A stretch of 64,000 bases of DNA from Opitutaceae bacterium (GTDB lineage: Bacteria > Verrucomicrobiota > Verrucomicrobiia > Opitutales > Opitutaceae): positions 62,001-126,000 of the forward strand of contig JAWLBB010000005.1 in NCBI GenBank assembly GCA_041395105.1. The letters run 5' to 3'. This document shows, in pieces, positions 27,155 to 36,301 of the stretch (positions are counted from its first letter, which is position 1; the number at the start of each line of letters is the position of its first letter). A program made the translations under genes and the position numbers. The notes below the pieces were generated by a model. The model made no database searches. It had not been told where the DNA came from and saw only the letters and a list, made by a program, of their open reading frames with translations.

Positions 27155-28465
27155 CTACGGTGGCGAGAGGCTGGTAGCAGCTTGGGTGAAGAGATCTTTG
27201 AGCGGATGATGGGAAGAGAGATGGATTCGAGTCATCGATTTCTTGCGGATGATGACGGCGCCAATCTTGATAAGCTTCAGGCGGATAGATGCGACGGTGG
27301 CTCGGGCCAGGACGCTTCCTTTGAGGACAAGACGTCTGAGGGACTCCAACAGCGTATACGCCAAGCCCGACAAGAGGATTCGCCATTGATTGGCCCACCA
27401 TCGGTGGGCACTGACACGATCGGCGAAGAGCATCATCTGCTCCTTGATCCGGTTTTCCATCTCGCCTCGGATACAGTAGCGCTGATCGTAGAGTCGCTTG
27501 GGCTCGCCAACGATGTTGGTCACGATGAATCGCGGATTGGCCCCCTTGCTGGTGTGCTCGGCCTTGACGATGATCGAGCGGATCCAGCGCCAGGAACCTG
27601 CGGCGTAATCAAAGCGATCGAAGAGCCGCTGCTTTTTGCCGGTTAACTCATGAAGAGTGCGGGCGCGCTGCATCAGGTCCTGGGCATGATCGAGCAGGCG
27701 GCTGTTTCGGGCGATACCCACGATGTATTTGACCTCGTTGCGATCACACCAGCTAAGCAGCAGGTCGCGGCAAAAGCCGCTGTCAGCGCGGAAAACAAAC
27801 CGGGTGCGCGGCCAGACCTGCCGCAATCGAGTGACCAGAAGCTTCAGGATCGCAGCGGCATGTTTGGCACCATCGTTGTTGCTTGGACGAAGATAGGCCA
27901 CAAGCAGCTGGTCACCGCAAAACACATACAGCGGAAGAAAACAATGGCAGTCATAGTATCCATGGAAGTATCGACCCTCCTGGCTTCCATGAACCGGGGC
28001 GTCGGTCGCATCAAAATCCAGGATGACAACCGGCGGAGGGCTCTTGTGCGAAGCGATGAACTGCTCGATCAACACCTCGTTGATCGTCCGGGCGCTCTGA
28101 CGTGTCTGGGCGTTTTCAAAGCGTGACAGGGTAGGCGCACTCGCCAGCTCGCAATCTTTGCCCACGGCGATCTGGTGGATGCTGTCGTGACGCAACTGGG
28201 CCGAATCGTTCAGATCCTCCCATCCGGCGCACAGCCCATAGACTCTCTGACGCAGCATTGATTCTGACTCGTGGCGCACCTTGCCCACCTGTCGTTCGTC
28301 ATCGAGGCGTTCGGCTACCTGTTCGATCAATCCCAGCTTCCGGTCGACCTGCTTAACCAGCAAAAGCCCTCCATCTGAGCTGATCTCGCCACCGGCAAAA
28401 TCCACTTCGATCTTGCGGCCATTTACTCTTGAAAACCCGATGCCCTTGAGGCACATTTTCTTCAT
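27155..28465 (-). CDS. IS1380-family transposase
   Basis: A 436-aa DDE transposase, the usual length for IS1380. The N-terminal region begins with GIGFSRVNGRKIEVDFAGG, followed by SDGGLLLVKQVDRKLGL. The catalytic triad is suggested by VVILDFDATD (first Asp), FVFRADSGF (second Asp) and IRGEMENRIKEQ (Glu). No frameshift or stop is present, so the element may be active. A near-perfect palindrome just upstream of its start could control its expression or block read-in transcription. Confidence 0.96.
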   Translation of the reverse strand: MKKMCLKGIGFSRVNGRKIEVDFAGGEISSDGGLLLVKQVDRKLGLIEQVAERLDDERQVGKVRHESESMLRQRVYGLCAGWEDLNDSAQLRHDSIHQIAVGKDCELASAPTLSRFENAQTRQSARTINEVLIEQFIASHKSPPPVVILDFDATDAPVHGSQEGRYFHGYYDCHCFLPLYVFCGDQLLVAYLRPSNNDGAKHAAAILKLLVTRLRQVWPRTRFVFRADSGFCRDLLLSWCDRNEVKYIVGIARNSRLLDHAQDLMQRARTLHELTGKKQRLFDRFDYAAGSWRWIRSIIVKAEHTSKGANPRFIVTNIVGEPKRLYDQRYCIRGEMENRIKEQMMLFADRVSAHRWWANQWRILLSGLAYTLLESLRRLVLKGSVLARATVASIRLKLIKIGAVIIRKKSMTRIHLSSHHPLKDLFTQAATSLSPP

Positions 28466-28476
28466 CGCGTGTTTGG

Positions 28477-30498
28477 TTGATTATTTTGCTACCCACTGAT
28501 TATCAGTGGGTAATCAGACACGCGATACTTTTTTACGAAATATCCAGGTTCTTTGTCTTCGAGCCGATGGCGACTCACGGGGCGGATGCCTCACTCGGCC
28601 GACTCTTCGCCGTATCCAACCTCATCCTCGATCTTCTCCTCCTCTGTGTCGTCGTACTGAGCTTCCTCAACGACCACAAGCCGGCCATGCGGTCGATGCT
28701 GAAGGTGATGACCCTGGCTCTCCTTCTGTTGACCATTGCGGACTTTCTCGCCGCCTTCGTCAGCCTGGGGACCCACTACGAATTCCGCGGATTCAAGAGC
28801 CCCGCCTGGGGAGTGGCCGCCGGATTCCTCATCATGACCGCGCTTCACCAGAAGCATCTCCGTTTCCACGGAGTCGCAATTCCCATCCCCCAGCTCGATC
28901 GCGGCAAGATCCGCCTTCTCTTTCCTCTGATCTCAACCGTCATGGTCGGCGTCTTCCTCGGGATGACGCTCTTTGATCGGGAACGGTTCATGGATTACAT
29001 CCCGTTCGCCCTCGTCTCGGCCTTCTTCCTGATGTCGCTCATCGTTCTGCGGCAGACCGTGACCGCGCGGGAGAATCTCCGGATGGCCGAAGCCATGCGC
29101 AGCGCCAAAGACACGGCCGTTTCGGCCAGCGGCGCCAAGATGCAATTCCTTGCCAACGTCAGCCACGACCTGCGCACCCCTCTCAACGGCGTCCTCGGCT
29201 GCGCCCAGATCCTTCGGCGGGACAAGACACTCGGCACCAAGCAGAAGGAACTCGTCCGGACCATGCAGAGCTGTGCCGAACACCTTCGACAACTGATCAA
29301 CGACCTTCTCGACCTCTCCAAGCTCGAAGCCAACAAGCTGCAACTCATCCTCCAGCCCTTCGACATCCGGATCATGCTCGACGGCCTGATCAAGACGTTC
29401 TGGCTCGAGGCTCAGAACAAGGGTATCTCCCTCGAACTCGAGGTCCGCGATCCCTTTCCCGAATGGGTGGAGGGCGACCAGAAACGCATCCATCAGATTC
29501 TCGGCAACCTCCTGCACAACGCGATCAAGTTCACCGAAAAGGGCGGCGTGAAACTGCGGGTTGAATCCGACGGCAACTCAACGCACTTCACCGTCGCCGA
29601 TACCGGATGCGGGATCATGCCGGACCGCGTCGCCGGCCTCTTCCGCCCGTTTACGGAACTCGATGAAAAATCGCTGAAACTCGAAGGGACCGGGCTTGGG
29701 CTTTCCATCAGCCACAAGCTGACCGAAATGATGAATGGTTCCATCACGGTCGAAAGCATCGTCGGTCAGGGAACCAGCTTCCGGGTCGATCTCCCGCTGC
29801 CCACCACCGATCCCGTCGTCGAGATCCAGAAGACGGTCGTCGACTACCACGGACGCCGCCGCCGCATCCTCGCGGTCGATGACAAGGAAGCGAACCTCAT
29901 CGTCATCCGGACCATGCTCGAGCCGATCGGCTTCATCGTGGATACGGCAGCAAGCGGCACCAAGGCCCTCGATCTGGCTCAGTTCGCCAAGCCAGACCTG
30001 GTCTTTCTCGATTTGATGATGCCGGGCATGGATGGATTTGAGACCGCCAGCCATCTTCTCGCCGCCCACCCGGACCTCTGCATCGTCGCGGCCACCGCCC
30101 ATACTGGCGAAGCCATGACCGAGCGGGCCCTCGCCGCCGGCTGCCGTGATGTCGTCAACAAACCGATCGAACTGAACACCCTTCTGGATTCGATCAAGAA
30201 GCATACCGAGATCGAATGGGTCTTCGGTGTGATCAAGCCGAACCCCGAGACCGAGCAGAAGAAACTGACCATCGATCAGATCGATACACCCGCCCAGGCC
30301 GATCTCGATGACTTCCTCGACCTCGCCCGGCGCGGCTACGTCAAGAGCCTGGAGGAACGGGCCGAACGTCTCGTCCAGGAGAAACCCGATTTCACGCCGT
30401 TTGCCCGACGGGTGGAATCGATGGCCAGAGATTTCAAGCTGACCGAACTGGCGGCTTGGCTCGAGAGTCTTAAGGAGGGCAATCATGAGCGCAACTGA
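28477..30498 (+). CDS. hybrid histidine kinase, C-terminal part after IS insertion
   Basis: The remaining 3' portion of the split kinase; native codons begin at 28554. An ATG inside the IS end (28477) or MATHG at 28567 could allow expression of a shortened protein. Coded parts are several transmembrane helices, a HisKA domain (FLANVSHDLRTPLNG, phospho-His at residue 230 of this frame), a HATPase domain (NLLHNAIKF, DTGCGI, GTGLGLSI) and a receiver domain (ILAVDDKEAN, LVFLDLMMPGMDG). A short C-terminal helical tail follows. It overlaps the next REC-kinase gene by 14 nt. The signalling core is intact, but the sensor part has lost its first helices. Confidence 0.88.
   Translation: MIILLPTDYQWVIRHAILFYEISRFFVFEPMATHGADASLGRLFAVSNLILDLLLLCVVVLSFLNDHKPAMRSMLKVMTLALLLLTIADFLAAFVSLGTHYEFRGFKSPAWGVAAGFLIMTALHQKHLRFHGVAIPIPQLDRGKIRLLFPLISTVMVGVFLGMTLFDRERFMDYIPFALVSAFFLMSLIVLRQTVTARENLRMAEAMRSAKDTAVSASGAKMQFLANVSHDLRTPLNGVLGCAQILRRDKTLGTKQKELVRTMQSCAEHLRQLINDLLDLSKLEANKLQLILQPFDIRIMLDGLIKTFWLEAQNKGISLELEVRDPFPEWVEGDQKRIHQILGNLLHNAIKFTEKGGVKLRVESDGNSTHFTVADTGCGIMPDRVAGLFRPFTELDEKSLKLEGTGLGLSISHKLTEMMNGSITVESIVGQGTSFRVDLPLPTTDPVVEIQKTVVDYHGRRRRILAVDDKEANLIVIRTMLEPIGFIVDTAASGTKALDLAQFAKPDLVFLDLMMPGMDGFETASHLLAAHPDLCIVAATAHTGEAMTERALAAGCRDVVNKPIELNTLLDSIKKHTEIEWVFGVIKPNPETEQKKLTIDQIDTPAQADLDDFLDLARRGYVKSLEERAERLVQEKPDFTPFARRVESMARDFKLTELAAWLESLKEGNHERN
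28491..28511. repeat. palindrome inside IS right end
   Basis: ACCCACTGAT, one T, then ATCAGTGGGT: a perfect 10-bp inverted repeat with a single-base centre. It lies between the transposase start and the right terminus of the IS. It is a candidate operator or a transcript-folding element that limits read-through into the transposase. Confidence 0.7.
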
Positions 30499-31630
30499 TC
30501 AATTGTCCGGAACCGTCCTCGTGGTCGACGATACCCCGGGTAACCTGCGGGTTCTCGTCGAGTCCCTGAGTAACCGGGGACTGAAGGTCCTCGTGGCGAC
30601 CGATGGCAAAAGCGCCATCGATCGCGCCACCTACGGCCAGCCCGACCTCATCCTGCTCGACGTCATCATGCCCGGAATTGATGGCTTCGAGACCTGCCGT
30701 ATCTTCAAGGAGAAATCCGAGACCCGGGATATTCCGGTCATCTTCATGACCGCGCTCTCCGACACCAGTCAGAAGGTCAAGGCATTCGAGGTCGGTGCCG
30801 TCGATTACGTGACCAAACCCTTCGAGGAAGAGGAATTGATCGCCCGGGTCTACGCCCACCTGACCATCCGCCAACTCCAGGCCGACCTCCGCCGCCGCAA
30901 CCACCAGCTCGAGGAACTCAATCAACTCAAGAACGAGTTCCTTGGGATGGCCGCTCACGATATCCGCAATCCGCTCACCACCATCCTCGCCGCCTCCGAA
31001 CTGCTCGAGATGACCGCAGCCAAGGCGACTCCAGAAAAGCTGACGAAGATGGCGCAGCAGATCCAATCGGCCGGCAAACGGGTCCAGACCCTCCTGACCA
31101 ACCTTCTCGACGTCAACGCAATCGACTCGGGCGCGCGCCACATCGATATCCAGCCCATCGAGGTTGCGTCCGTCCTCGAACAGACCGCGACCCGACACGA
31201 AACGTCCGCCCGGGACAAGGACATCCGCCTCATTCAGGATCTCGAATCCAATGGCGATTGCATTCTCGCGGACGATACCGCGATCGGGCAGGTCCTCGAC
31301 AATCTGGTCTCCAACGCCATCAAATATTCCGAGCCGCACAAATCAGTCTGGATCACCAGCCAGCGCGCCGAAAACCGGATCAGCCTCTCGGTCCGTGATG
31401 AAGGGCCAGGCCTTTCCGAGGAAGACCTGGGCAGGATGTTCAAGAAATTCGCCCGCCTGACCCCGCGGCCAACAGCCGGTGAAACCTCAACCGGTCTGGG
31501 TCTCTGGATCGTCAGGGAGCTTGTCAAGTCCATGCAGGGAGCCATTCGCTGCGAGAGCGTCCTGGGCCAGGGAACCTCCTTCATCGTCGATTTTCCCGCC
31601 GTGGCGGCCGAAGCCGCGGCCGGAGGCTGA
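30485..31630 (+). CDS. response-regulator/histidine-kinase protein (REC-HisKA-HATPase)
   Basis: A 381-aa soluble protein. Residues 8-128 form a receiver domain with VVDD, the phospho-acceptor Asp59 (LILLDVIMPGIDG) and Lys111. Residues ~145-210 are HisKA with His158 (GMAAHDIRNPL). The remainder is an HATPase with NLVSNAIKYSEP, DEGPGLS and STGLGLWIV. All catalytic residues are present. It overlaps the upstream kinase by 14 nt, so the two formed an operon and probably a phosphorelay, in which the membrane kinase passes phosphate to this protein. IS polarity may now disturb its expression. Confidence 0.93.
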   Translation: MSATDQLSGTVLVVDDTPGNLRVLVESLSNRGLKVLVATDGKSAIDRATYGQPDLILLDVIMPGIDGFETCRIFKEKSETRDIPVIFMTALSDTSQKVKAFEVGAVDYVTKPFEEEELIARVYAHLTIRQLQADLRRRNHQLEELNQLKNEFLGMAAHDIRNPLTTILAASELLEMTAAKATPEKLTKMAQQIQSAGKRVQTLLTNLLDVNAIDSGARHIDIQPIEVASVLEQTATRHETSARDKDIRLIQDLESNGDCILADDTAIGQVLDNLVSNAIKYSEPHKSVWITSQRAENRISLSVRDEGPGLSEEDLGRMFKKFARLTPRPTAGETSTGLGLWIVRELVKSMQGAIRCESVLGQGTSFIVDFPAVAAEAAAGG

Positions 31631-31705
31631 TCGAAAAGGCAGAAGCTCTCCAGGGCGTGCTAGACACTTACGAATCGAGCGATTCGCCTCAGGCGGCGGC
31701 TGGCC

Positions 31706-31857
31706 TGCCATGGATCCTCCCTGGAGGTAGGGCGAGGGCCTCCGGACCCGCCACCCCTACCATGGATGCTCCGTAGAATCAGGGCGAGGCTGGCCGGGGA
31801 CATCCAGCCCTGCTATGGATCCTCCCTGGAGGTAGGGCGAGGGCCTCCGGACCCGCC
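31706..31857. repeat. interspersed repeat with duplicated 47-bp block
   Basis: Blocks 31706-31752 and 31811-31857 are identical except for one base (TGCCATGG or TGCTATGG, through GGGCGAGGGCCTCCGGACCC). Between them GGCTGG-CCGGGGACAT-CCAGCC (31788-31809) can form a hairpin. A third, related copy of the hairpin plus the GGGCGAGGGCCTCCGGACCC motif lies at 36824-36900. Confidence 0.8.
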
Positions 31858-31952
31858 GTCCCAGCCGGAAACTCTGGGGAACTCTCTCGAATACCTGTTA
31901 CCCTTCAAAACGTTGCGTAACACTCAAAGATGAAGTGTGTTTCCAACAGCCT

Positions 31953-32144
31953 CTAGGGCGTGTTTCCCGCAATCGTTCCCTGAACCGGTGAGTCGACAGA
32001 CTCGACCCCGCCCGACTGAGCCGGCCTGCTCCGGGAAGGCCAGAGGGTGAGACAAAGCAGGCAGATCGAAATACCGGTGATCATGGACCAATACCAGAGT
32101 CCGGATCGGTCACCCTCACCTGCGTTTCCTGCCGCTGCATCCAT
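31953..32144 (-). CDS. possible small membrane protein, 63 aa
   Basis: A short minus-strand frame coding a single hydrophobic helix (WYWSMITGISICLLCLTLW) between polar ends. There is no Shine-Dalgarno and no recognised family. It could be a real small membrane protein or a chance frame in an intergenic repeat region. Confidence 0.25.
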   Translation of the reverse strand: MDAAAGNAGEGDRSGLWYWSMITGISICLLCLTLWPSRSRPAQSGGVESVDSPVQGTIAGNTP

Positions 32145-32300
32145 GGATCTGTTGAATCGGGGTCGTCAAGGGGCAATCCCCTCCGCCTCTCTTTCATCGG
32201 TGCAGGTCTCGCAATCTTGACCCCCGCTTCGACCCGGGCCGGCGGATCACCCCTTATCGATTCTTGCAGACGCAAGGCTGCCCGTCACCATACCCGGGCA

Positions 32301-33695
32301 ATGGCCAATCCAAGGAGCCCAGCCGGGATGCCCGTCCCGTCCCATGACCCCTACGCCGCCCTGCGATTCTCGTCCTACCTCCGCTTCCTTGCCGGGAATT
32401 TCCTTCATATCTTCGGGCGACAGATGCTCGCCGTCGCCGTGGCCTGGCAGGTCTATGAATGGACCGGTTCGGCCACCGCCCTCGGTCTCATGGGATTCCT
32501 CCATGCCATCCCGCTCCTCCTGCTCACCCTGCCCGCAGGACAACTGGCGGATCGCGTGAACCGGAAGTGGATTCTCTGCGTCTCGCTCCTGATTTCCGGC
32601 GGCCTGACCGGACTGCTCGCCACCCTCACCTTCTGGCCCCACCTGGTTCCGGACGGCCCCCTGGCCCGGGGCGCCAATGACGTCATCCGTCAGCTGGCCC
32701 TGTTCTTCGAACGACAGGTCGATCCCGATCAGCTGCACTTTGATCACCCGGCCCTGCCGGTCGTCTACCTGATCGTTTTCCTGACGGCGACCGTCCGCAT
32801 TATCAGCGGACCGGCCCGCACCGCCCTGCTGCCCCAGATCCTTCCCCTCACCGCTTTCAGCAACGCGGTGACCTGGAACGCCAGCGTCTTCGGCGTGGCC
32901 AACGTGGCCGGCCCGGCCCTCGGCGGATTCATCATCGCCTATGCGGGCTTTGCCCCCGTCTACCTCTTCGATGCCTGTTCGGCCTTCGCCTTCTTCTTCC
33001 TCCTTCTACCCATCCGTTACCGCGCGGAAACAGTCGAGAGACCCGGCCTTGCGACCGAACACCTTTTCGCCGGCCTCCGCTTCGTCTGGACCGACAAACG
33101 TATCCTTTCCGCGATTACACTCGATCTTTTCGCCGTCCTCTTCGGTGGAGCCGTCGCCCTCCTGCCCATCTACGCCGACCGGATCCTCGGGGTGGGTGCG
33201 ATCGGGCTGGGCTGGCTGCGGGCGGCGCCCGCCATCGGATCCATGACCATGGCGCTGTTCCTGGCGCACCGCCCACCGATGAAGCGTCCCGGCATCACGC
33301 TCATCCGGGCCGTCGCCGGCTTCGGCCTGGCCATTATCGGATTCGGCCTCTCCACCTGGTTTCCTCTCTCCCTGATCTTTCTCCTGCTGTCCGGCGCCCT
33401 CGACAACGTCAGCGTCGTCGTCCGGCATTCCCTTGTCCAATTGCTCACGCCCGACTCGATGCGCGGCCGGGTGTCGGCCATCAACCAGATCTTCATCGGG
33501 TCCTCCAACGAACTGGGCGGGCTCCGCGCCGGATTGATGGCCGCCTGGCTAGGCGCCGTTCCCGCCACCATCATCGGCGGCATCATCACCATCGCCGTGA
33601 CCGCAGGCGTGGCCCGCCTCTGGCCCGGTATCCGGTCGGTCCCCCCGCTCAACACCATCCAACCCGAAAGGGAGGCCACGACTCCGGAGGACTGA
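32301..33695 (+). CDS. MFS exporter (EntS/DHA3-like)
   Basis: A 464-aa transporter with about 12 membrane helices. It opens with FSSYLRFLAGNFLHIFGRQMLAVAVAWQVYEWTGSA, a feature of the enterobactin-exporter/DHA3 branch of the major facilitator superfamily, and has the loop motif GQLADRVNRKW. These proteins export small molecules by proton antiport. The ATG at 32301 is used; the frame extends 28 codons upstream without typical coding character. It is followed 79 nt later by a monooxygenase/Fe-ADH pair on the same strand. Confidence 0.85.
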   Translation: MANPRSPAGMPVPSHDPYAALRFSSYLRFLAGNFLHIFGRQMLAVAVAWQVYEWTGSATALGLMGFLHAIPLLLLTLPAGQLADRVNRKWILCVSLLISGGLTGLLATLTFWPHLVPDGPLARGANDVIRQLALFFERQVDPDQLHFDHPALPVVYLIVFLTATVRIISGPARTALLPQILPLTAFSNAVTWNASVFGVANVAGPALGGFIIAYAGFAPVYLFDACSAFAFFFLLLPIRYRAETVERPGLATEHLFAGLRFVWTDKRILSAITLDLFAVLFGGAVALLPIYADRILGVGAIGLGWLRAAPAIGSMTMALFLAHRPPMKRPGITLIRAVAGFGLAIIGFGLSTWFPLSLIFLLLSGALDNVSVVVRHSLVQLLTPDSMRGRVSAINQIFIGSSNELGGLRAGLMAAWLGAVPATIIGGIITIAVTAGVARLWPGIRSVPPLNTIQPEREATTPED

Positions 33696-33774
33696 ACCGA
33701 CGGCGGCTCCGCGACCGGACCGATTTCGAGCAAAGATCCTTCCCACCCACTTTCCCAACTGCTAACAGTCTTTC

Positions 33775-34080
33775 ATGATCGTCGTCCACGTTCACGTTCA
33801 GGTGAAGCCGGAGTGCGTTGAAGCCTTCCGGACCGCCACCATCGAAAATGCCCGCAACAGCATTCAGGAGCCCGGCATCGCCCGCTTCGATGTCGTTCAA
33901 CTGACCGAAGACCCCACCCGTTTCCTTCTCGTTGAAGCCTATCGTGATGCGGGCGCCCAGGACCGCCACCGGCAAACCGGGCACTACCAGACCTGGCGGA
34001 CCACCGTCGAATCGATGATGGCCACACCGCGTTCCGCCACCCGATACACCAGCGTCTTCCCCGAGGAATCCGGATGGTAA
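33775..34080 (+). CDS. antibiotic biosynthesis monooxygenase (ABM/YgiN-like) domain protein
   Basis: A 101-aa single-domain ferredoxin-like alpha+beta protein: MIVVHVHVQVKPECVEAFRTATIENARNS, GIARFDVVQ, FLLVEAYRD and HYQTWRTTVESMMA are standard ABM strand and helix segments. Relatives are quinol monooxygenases (YgiN) or AI-2 processing enzymes (LsrG). Its stop overlaps the start of the iron alcohol dehydrogenase by 7 nt, so the two are translationally coupled and probably act on the same small carbonyl or aromatic compound. Confidence 0.88.
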   Translation: MIVVHVHVQVKPECVEAFRTATIENARNSIQEPGIARFDVVQLTEDPTRFLLVEAYRDAGAQDRHRQTGHYQTWRTTVESMMATPRSATRYTSVFPEESGW

Positions 34081-35240
34081 CCGGCCCCGCTTTCGAGTTC
34101 GCCACCGCAGGGCGTATTCTCTTCGGTCCGGGTCGACTCCGCGAGGTCGGCCCCCTGGCGGCCGCCTTCGGGACCCGCGCTCTCCTCGTCACCGGTGCCA
34201 ACCCGCGCCGCGCCCGAGATCTGATGGACGGTCTCGAGGCAGTCGAAGTCTACCATCAGGAATTCTCCGTGGCCGGGGAGCCAACCACCGAAACCGTCCA
34301 GTCCGGGGTCGCCCTCGCCCGGTCCTTTGGTGCTGAAATGGTCATCGCGATCGGAGGCGGCAGCCCGATTGACGCCGGCAAGGCCATCGCCGCCGTCGCC
34401 ACCAACCCGGGCGACCTCTTTGACCACCTCGAAGTCATCGGACGGGCCCAACCTCTCCATCAGGCTCCCCTGCCCTTGCTCGCCATCCCGACCACCGCCG
34501 GAACCGGCGCCGAAGTCACCCGCAACGCCGTCCTCACCTCGGCCGAACACCGGGTCAAGGTCAGTCTGCGCAGCCCCCTCATGCTGCCCCGGATCGCCTT
34601 GGTCGATCCCGATCTGACCCATGACCTGCCGCCCGGCCTGACCGCAACGACCGGGATGGATGCGCTGACCCAGCTGCTCGAACCCTTCGTTTCCAACAGG
34701 GCCAATCCCATGACCGACAGCTTCTGCCGTGAAGGCCTGGTCCGCGCGGGCAGGTCCCTGCGAAGGGCGGTCCGTGATGGCAAAGACGCCGGCGCCCGGA
34801 GCGACATGGCCCTCGCTTCCCTCCTCGGAGGCCTTGCCCTGGCCAATGCCGGGCTCGGCGTCGTTCACGGTTTCGCAGGTCCCATCGGCGGCCGCTTCGA
34901 CGCACCCCACGGAGCGATCTGCGCCGCCCTTCTGCCCGCCTCGGTCGATGCCAACCTGAAGGCCCTGCGGGCCCGGGCGCCCGATTCCCCGGGCATCGAC
35001 CGCTACGAGCAAGCCGCCCGTCTCATCACCGGCCGCAAACGGGCCAAGGCTGAAGATCTTGTCGAATGGCTCAAGACCCTCACCCAGGCCATCGGCATCC
35101 GGGGACTGGGAGCCTATGGAGTCACCCGCGACCACTTCCACGAGCTCATCGCCCAGGCCTCCCGGGCCAGCAGCATGAAAGGCAATCCGCTCCAGTTGAA
35201 GGAAACCGAACTCTCGACCCTCCTCGGCCGCTCCCTTTGA
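34074..35240 (+). CDS. iron-containing alcohol dehydrogenase
   Basis: A 388-aa group III alcohol dehydrogenase or maleylacetate-reductase-like enzyme. Nucleotide binding is shown by IGGGSPIDAGKA and PTTAGTGAE. Of the four metal ligands known in FucO (Asp, His, His, His), this protein keeps the Asp of TGMDAL, the His of VVHGF and the His of DAPHG. The second ligand is Gln (DALTQLL instead of DALTHxx), and the later conserved His of AHPLG is Gly. This substitution pattern seems typical of a sub-branch rather than a defect. It is coupled to the ABM gene by a 7-nt overlap. Substrate unknown. Confidence 0.88.
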   Translation: MVTGPAFEFATAGRILFGPGRLREVGPLAAAFGTRALLVTGANPRRARDLMDGLEAVEVYHQEFSVAGEPTTETVQSGVALARSFGAEMVIAIGGGSPIDAGKAIAAVATNPGDLFDHLEVIGRAQPLHQAPLPLLAIPTTAGTGAEVTRNAVLTSAEHRVKVSLRSPLMLPRIALVDPDLTHDLPPGLTATTGMDALTQLLEPFVSNRANPMTDSFCREGLVRAGRSLRRAVRDGKDAGARSDMALASLLGGLALANAGLGVVHGFAGPIGGRFDAPHGAICAALLPASVDANLKALRARAPDSPGIDRYEQAARLITGRKRAKAEDLVEWLKTLTQAIGIRGLGAYGVTRDHFHELIAQASRASSMKGNPLQLKETELSTLLGRSL

Positions 35241-35323
35241 CTGGTCCGCCGGATCAACGATCACTCAACTGACCTGCAGGTGAGGCCTGATGCCTCAAGA
35301 CAAAACCCAACCAGCCCATTCCC

Positions 35324-36301
35324 ATGTCTTCCACCAAGCCCCTCATCGCCATCATTGACTGGAAATCCTCGCCCCTGAGCGAACCCGAAGCCCTCGTTGA
35401 GAAGCGGGTCGTCGGGGATGCCGCCCGGGTCGAGACCTACCTTGCCGACATGGACGGCATTCTTCCCGACCCCGTCTATCAGGCCGATGCCATCCTCATC
35501 TGGCACAATATTCCCTTCCGTGAGGCCACCCTCAAGAAACTGACCCGCTGCCGCGCGATCGTCCGCAACGGAGTCGGCTTCGACAGCGTGGAAATCGAGG
35601 CCGCCCGGAAGCTGGGGATTCCTGTCTGCAACGTCCCGGACTACGGCACCGAAGAAGTGGCGGATCACGCCATCGCCCTGACCATGGCCCTCTGCCGTCA
35701 GCTTTTTCCCCTGGACGCCGAAGCCAAGAGACTCGGGTGGAAGATCCGGGTCCAGGCCAAGCTTCGGCGACTCCGCACCCTGACCTTCGGCATCGTCGGA
35801 CTCGGACGCATCGGAACCGCCGCCGCCCTGCGCGCCAAGGCCCTCGGGTTCCGCGTCGTCTTCTTCGATCCCTACCTGCCCAACGGGGTCCAGAAAGCCG
35901 TCGGGATTGAGCGGGCCGCCACCCTCGACGACCTTCTCCGACAAACCGACGTCCTCTCCATCCACTGTCCTCTGAACAAGGAAACCCACCACCTCATCGG
36001 CCGGGATCAACTCAATGCCCTCAAACCCGGGGCATTCGTCGTCAATACCGCCCGGGGCGGCATCATCGACAAGGCGGCCATCCTTCAGGCCCTCCGGGAA
36101 GACCGGATCGCCGGGGCCGGGCTCGACGTCATCGATGATGAACCTCTCAAGACCGCCGAGGAAGCCGACACGCCCAACCTCATCGCTACCTGCCACGCCG
36201 CCTTCTGCAGCCAGGAGTCGGTCGAGGAAATGCGTTCCACCTCCGCCCGGATCGGTCTCGCCGCCGTGCAGGGCCGTCCCCTCGAGAATGTCGTCAACTG
36301 A
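35324..36301 (+). CDS. D-isomer-specific 2-hydroxyacid dehydrogenase (CtBP-like)
   Basis: A 325-aa NAD-dependent dehydrogenase. The Rossmann motif is GIVGLGRIGTAAALRAKALGF; the catalytic Arg is in NTARGGIID, the Glu in GAGLDVIDDEPL, and His is expected near ATCHAAF. The sequence resembles C-terminal-binding-protein-like and phosphoglycerate-dehydrogenase-like members. The substrate 2-hydroxy acid is unknown. The downstream DUF1232 gene starts inside this gene's end (14-nt overlap), indicating co-translation. Confidence 0.9.
   Translation: MSSTKPLIAIIDWKSSPLSEPEALVEKRVVGDAARVETYLADMDGILPDPVYQADAILIWHNIPFREATLKKLTRCRAIVRNGVGFDSVEIEAARKLGIPVCNVPDYGTEEVADHAIALTMALCRQLFPLDAEAKRLGWKIRVQAKLRRLRTLTFGIVGLGRIGTAAALRAKALGFRVVFFDPYLPNGVQKAVGIERAATLDDLLRQTDVLSIHCPLNKETHHLIGRDQLNALKPGAFVVNTARGGIIDKAAILQALREDRIAGAGLDVIDDEPLKTAEEADTPNLIATCHAAFCSQESVEEMRSTSARIGLAAVQGRPLENVVN

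Larger units (their letters stand above)
26982..28548 (-). mobile_element. IS1380-family insertion sequence, complete (1567 bp)
   Basis: The ends are imperfect inverted repeats, left CCCGGATGTTTCGTGAAGG and right (reverse complement) CCTGGATATTTCGTAAAAA, both starting CC as expected for IS1380 elements. One intact transposase gene on the minus strand fills most of the element. A 5-bp TTCTT duplication flanks it. It is inserted in the transmembrane part of a hybrid histidine kinase gene, in the opposite orientation. Confidence 0.93.
31631..32300. other. 670-bp intergenic region with hairpin repeats
   Basis: The first third carries two near-identical 47-bp repeats and a GGCTGG/CCAGCC hairpin (listed separately). 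The rest has no assured gene. One short minus-strand frame at 31953-32144 with a hydrophobic segment is listed at low confidence. Confidence 0.6.
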
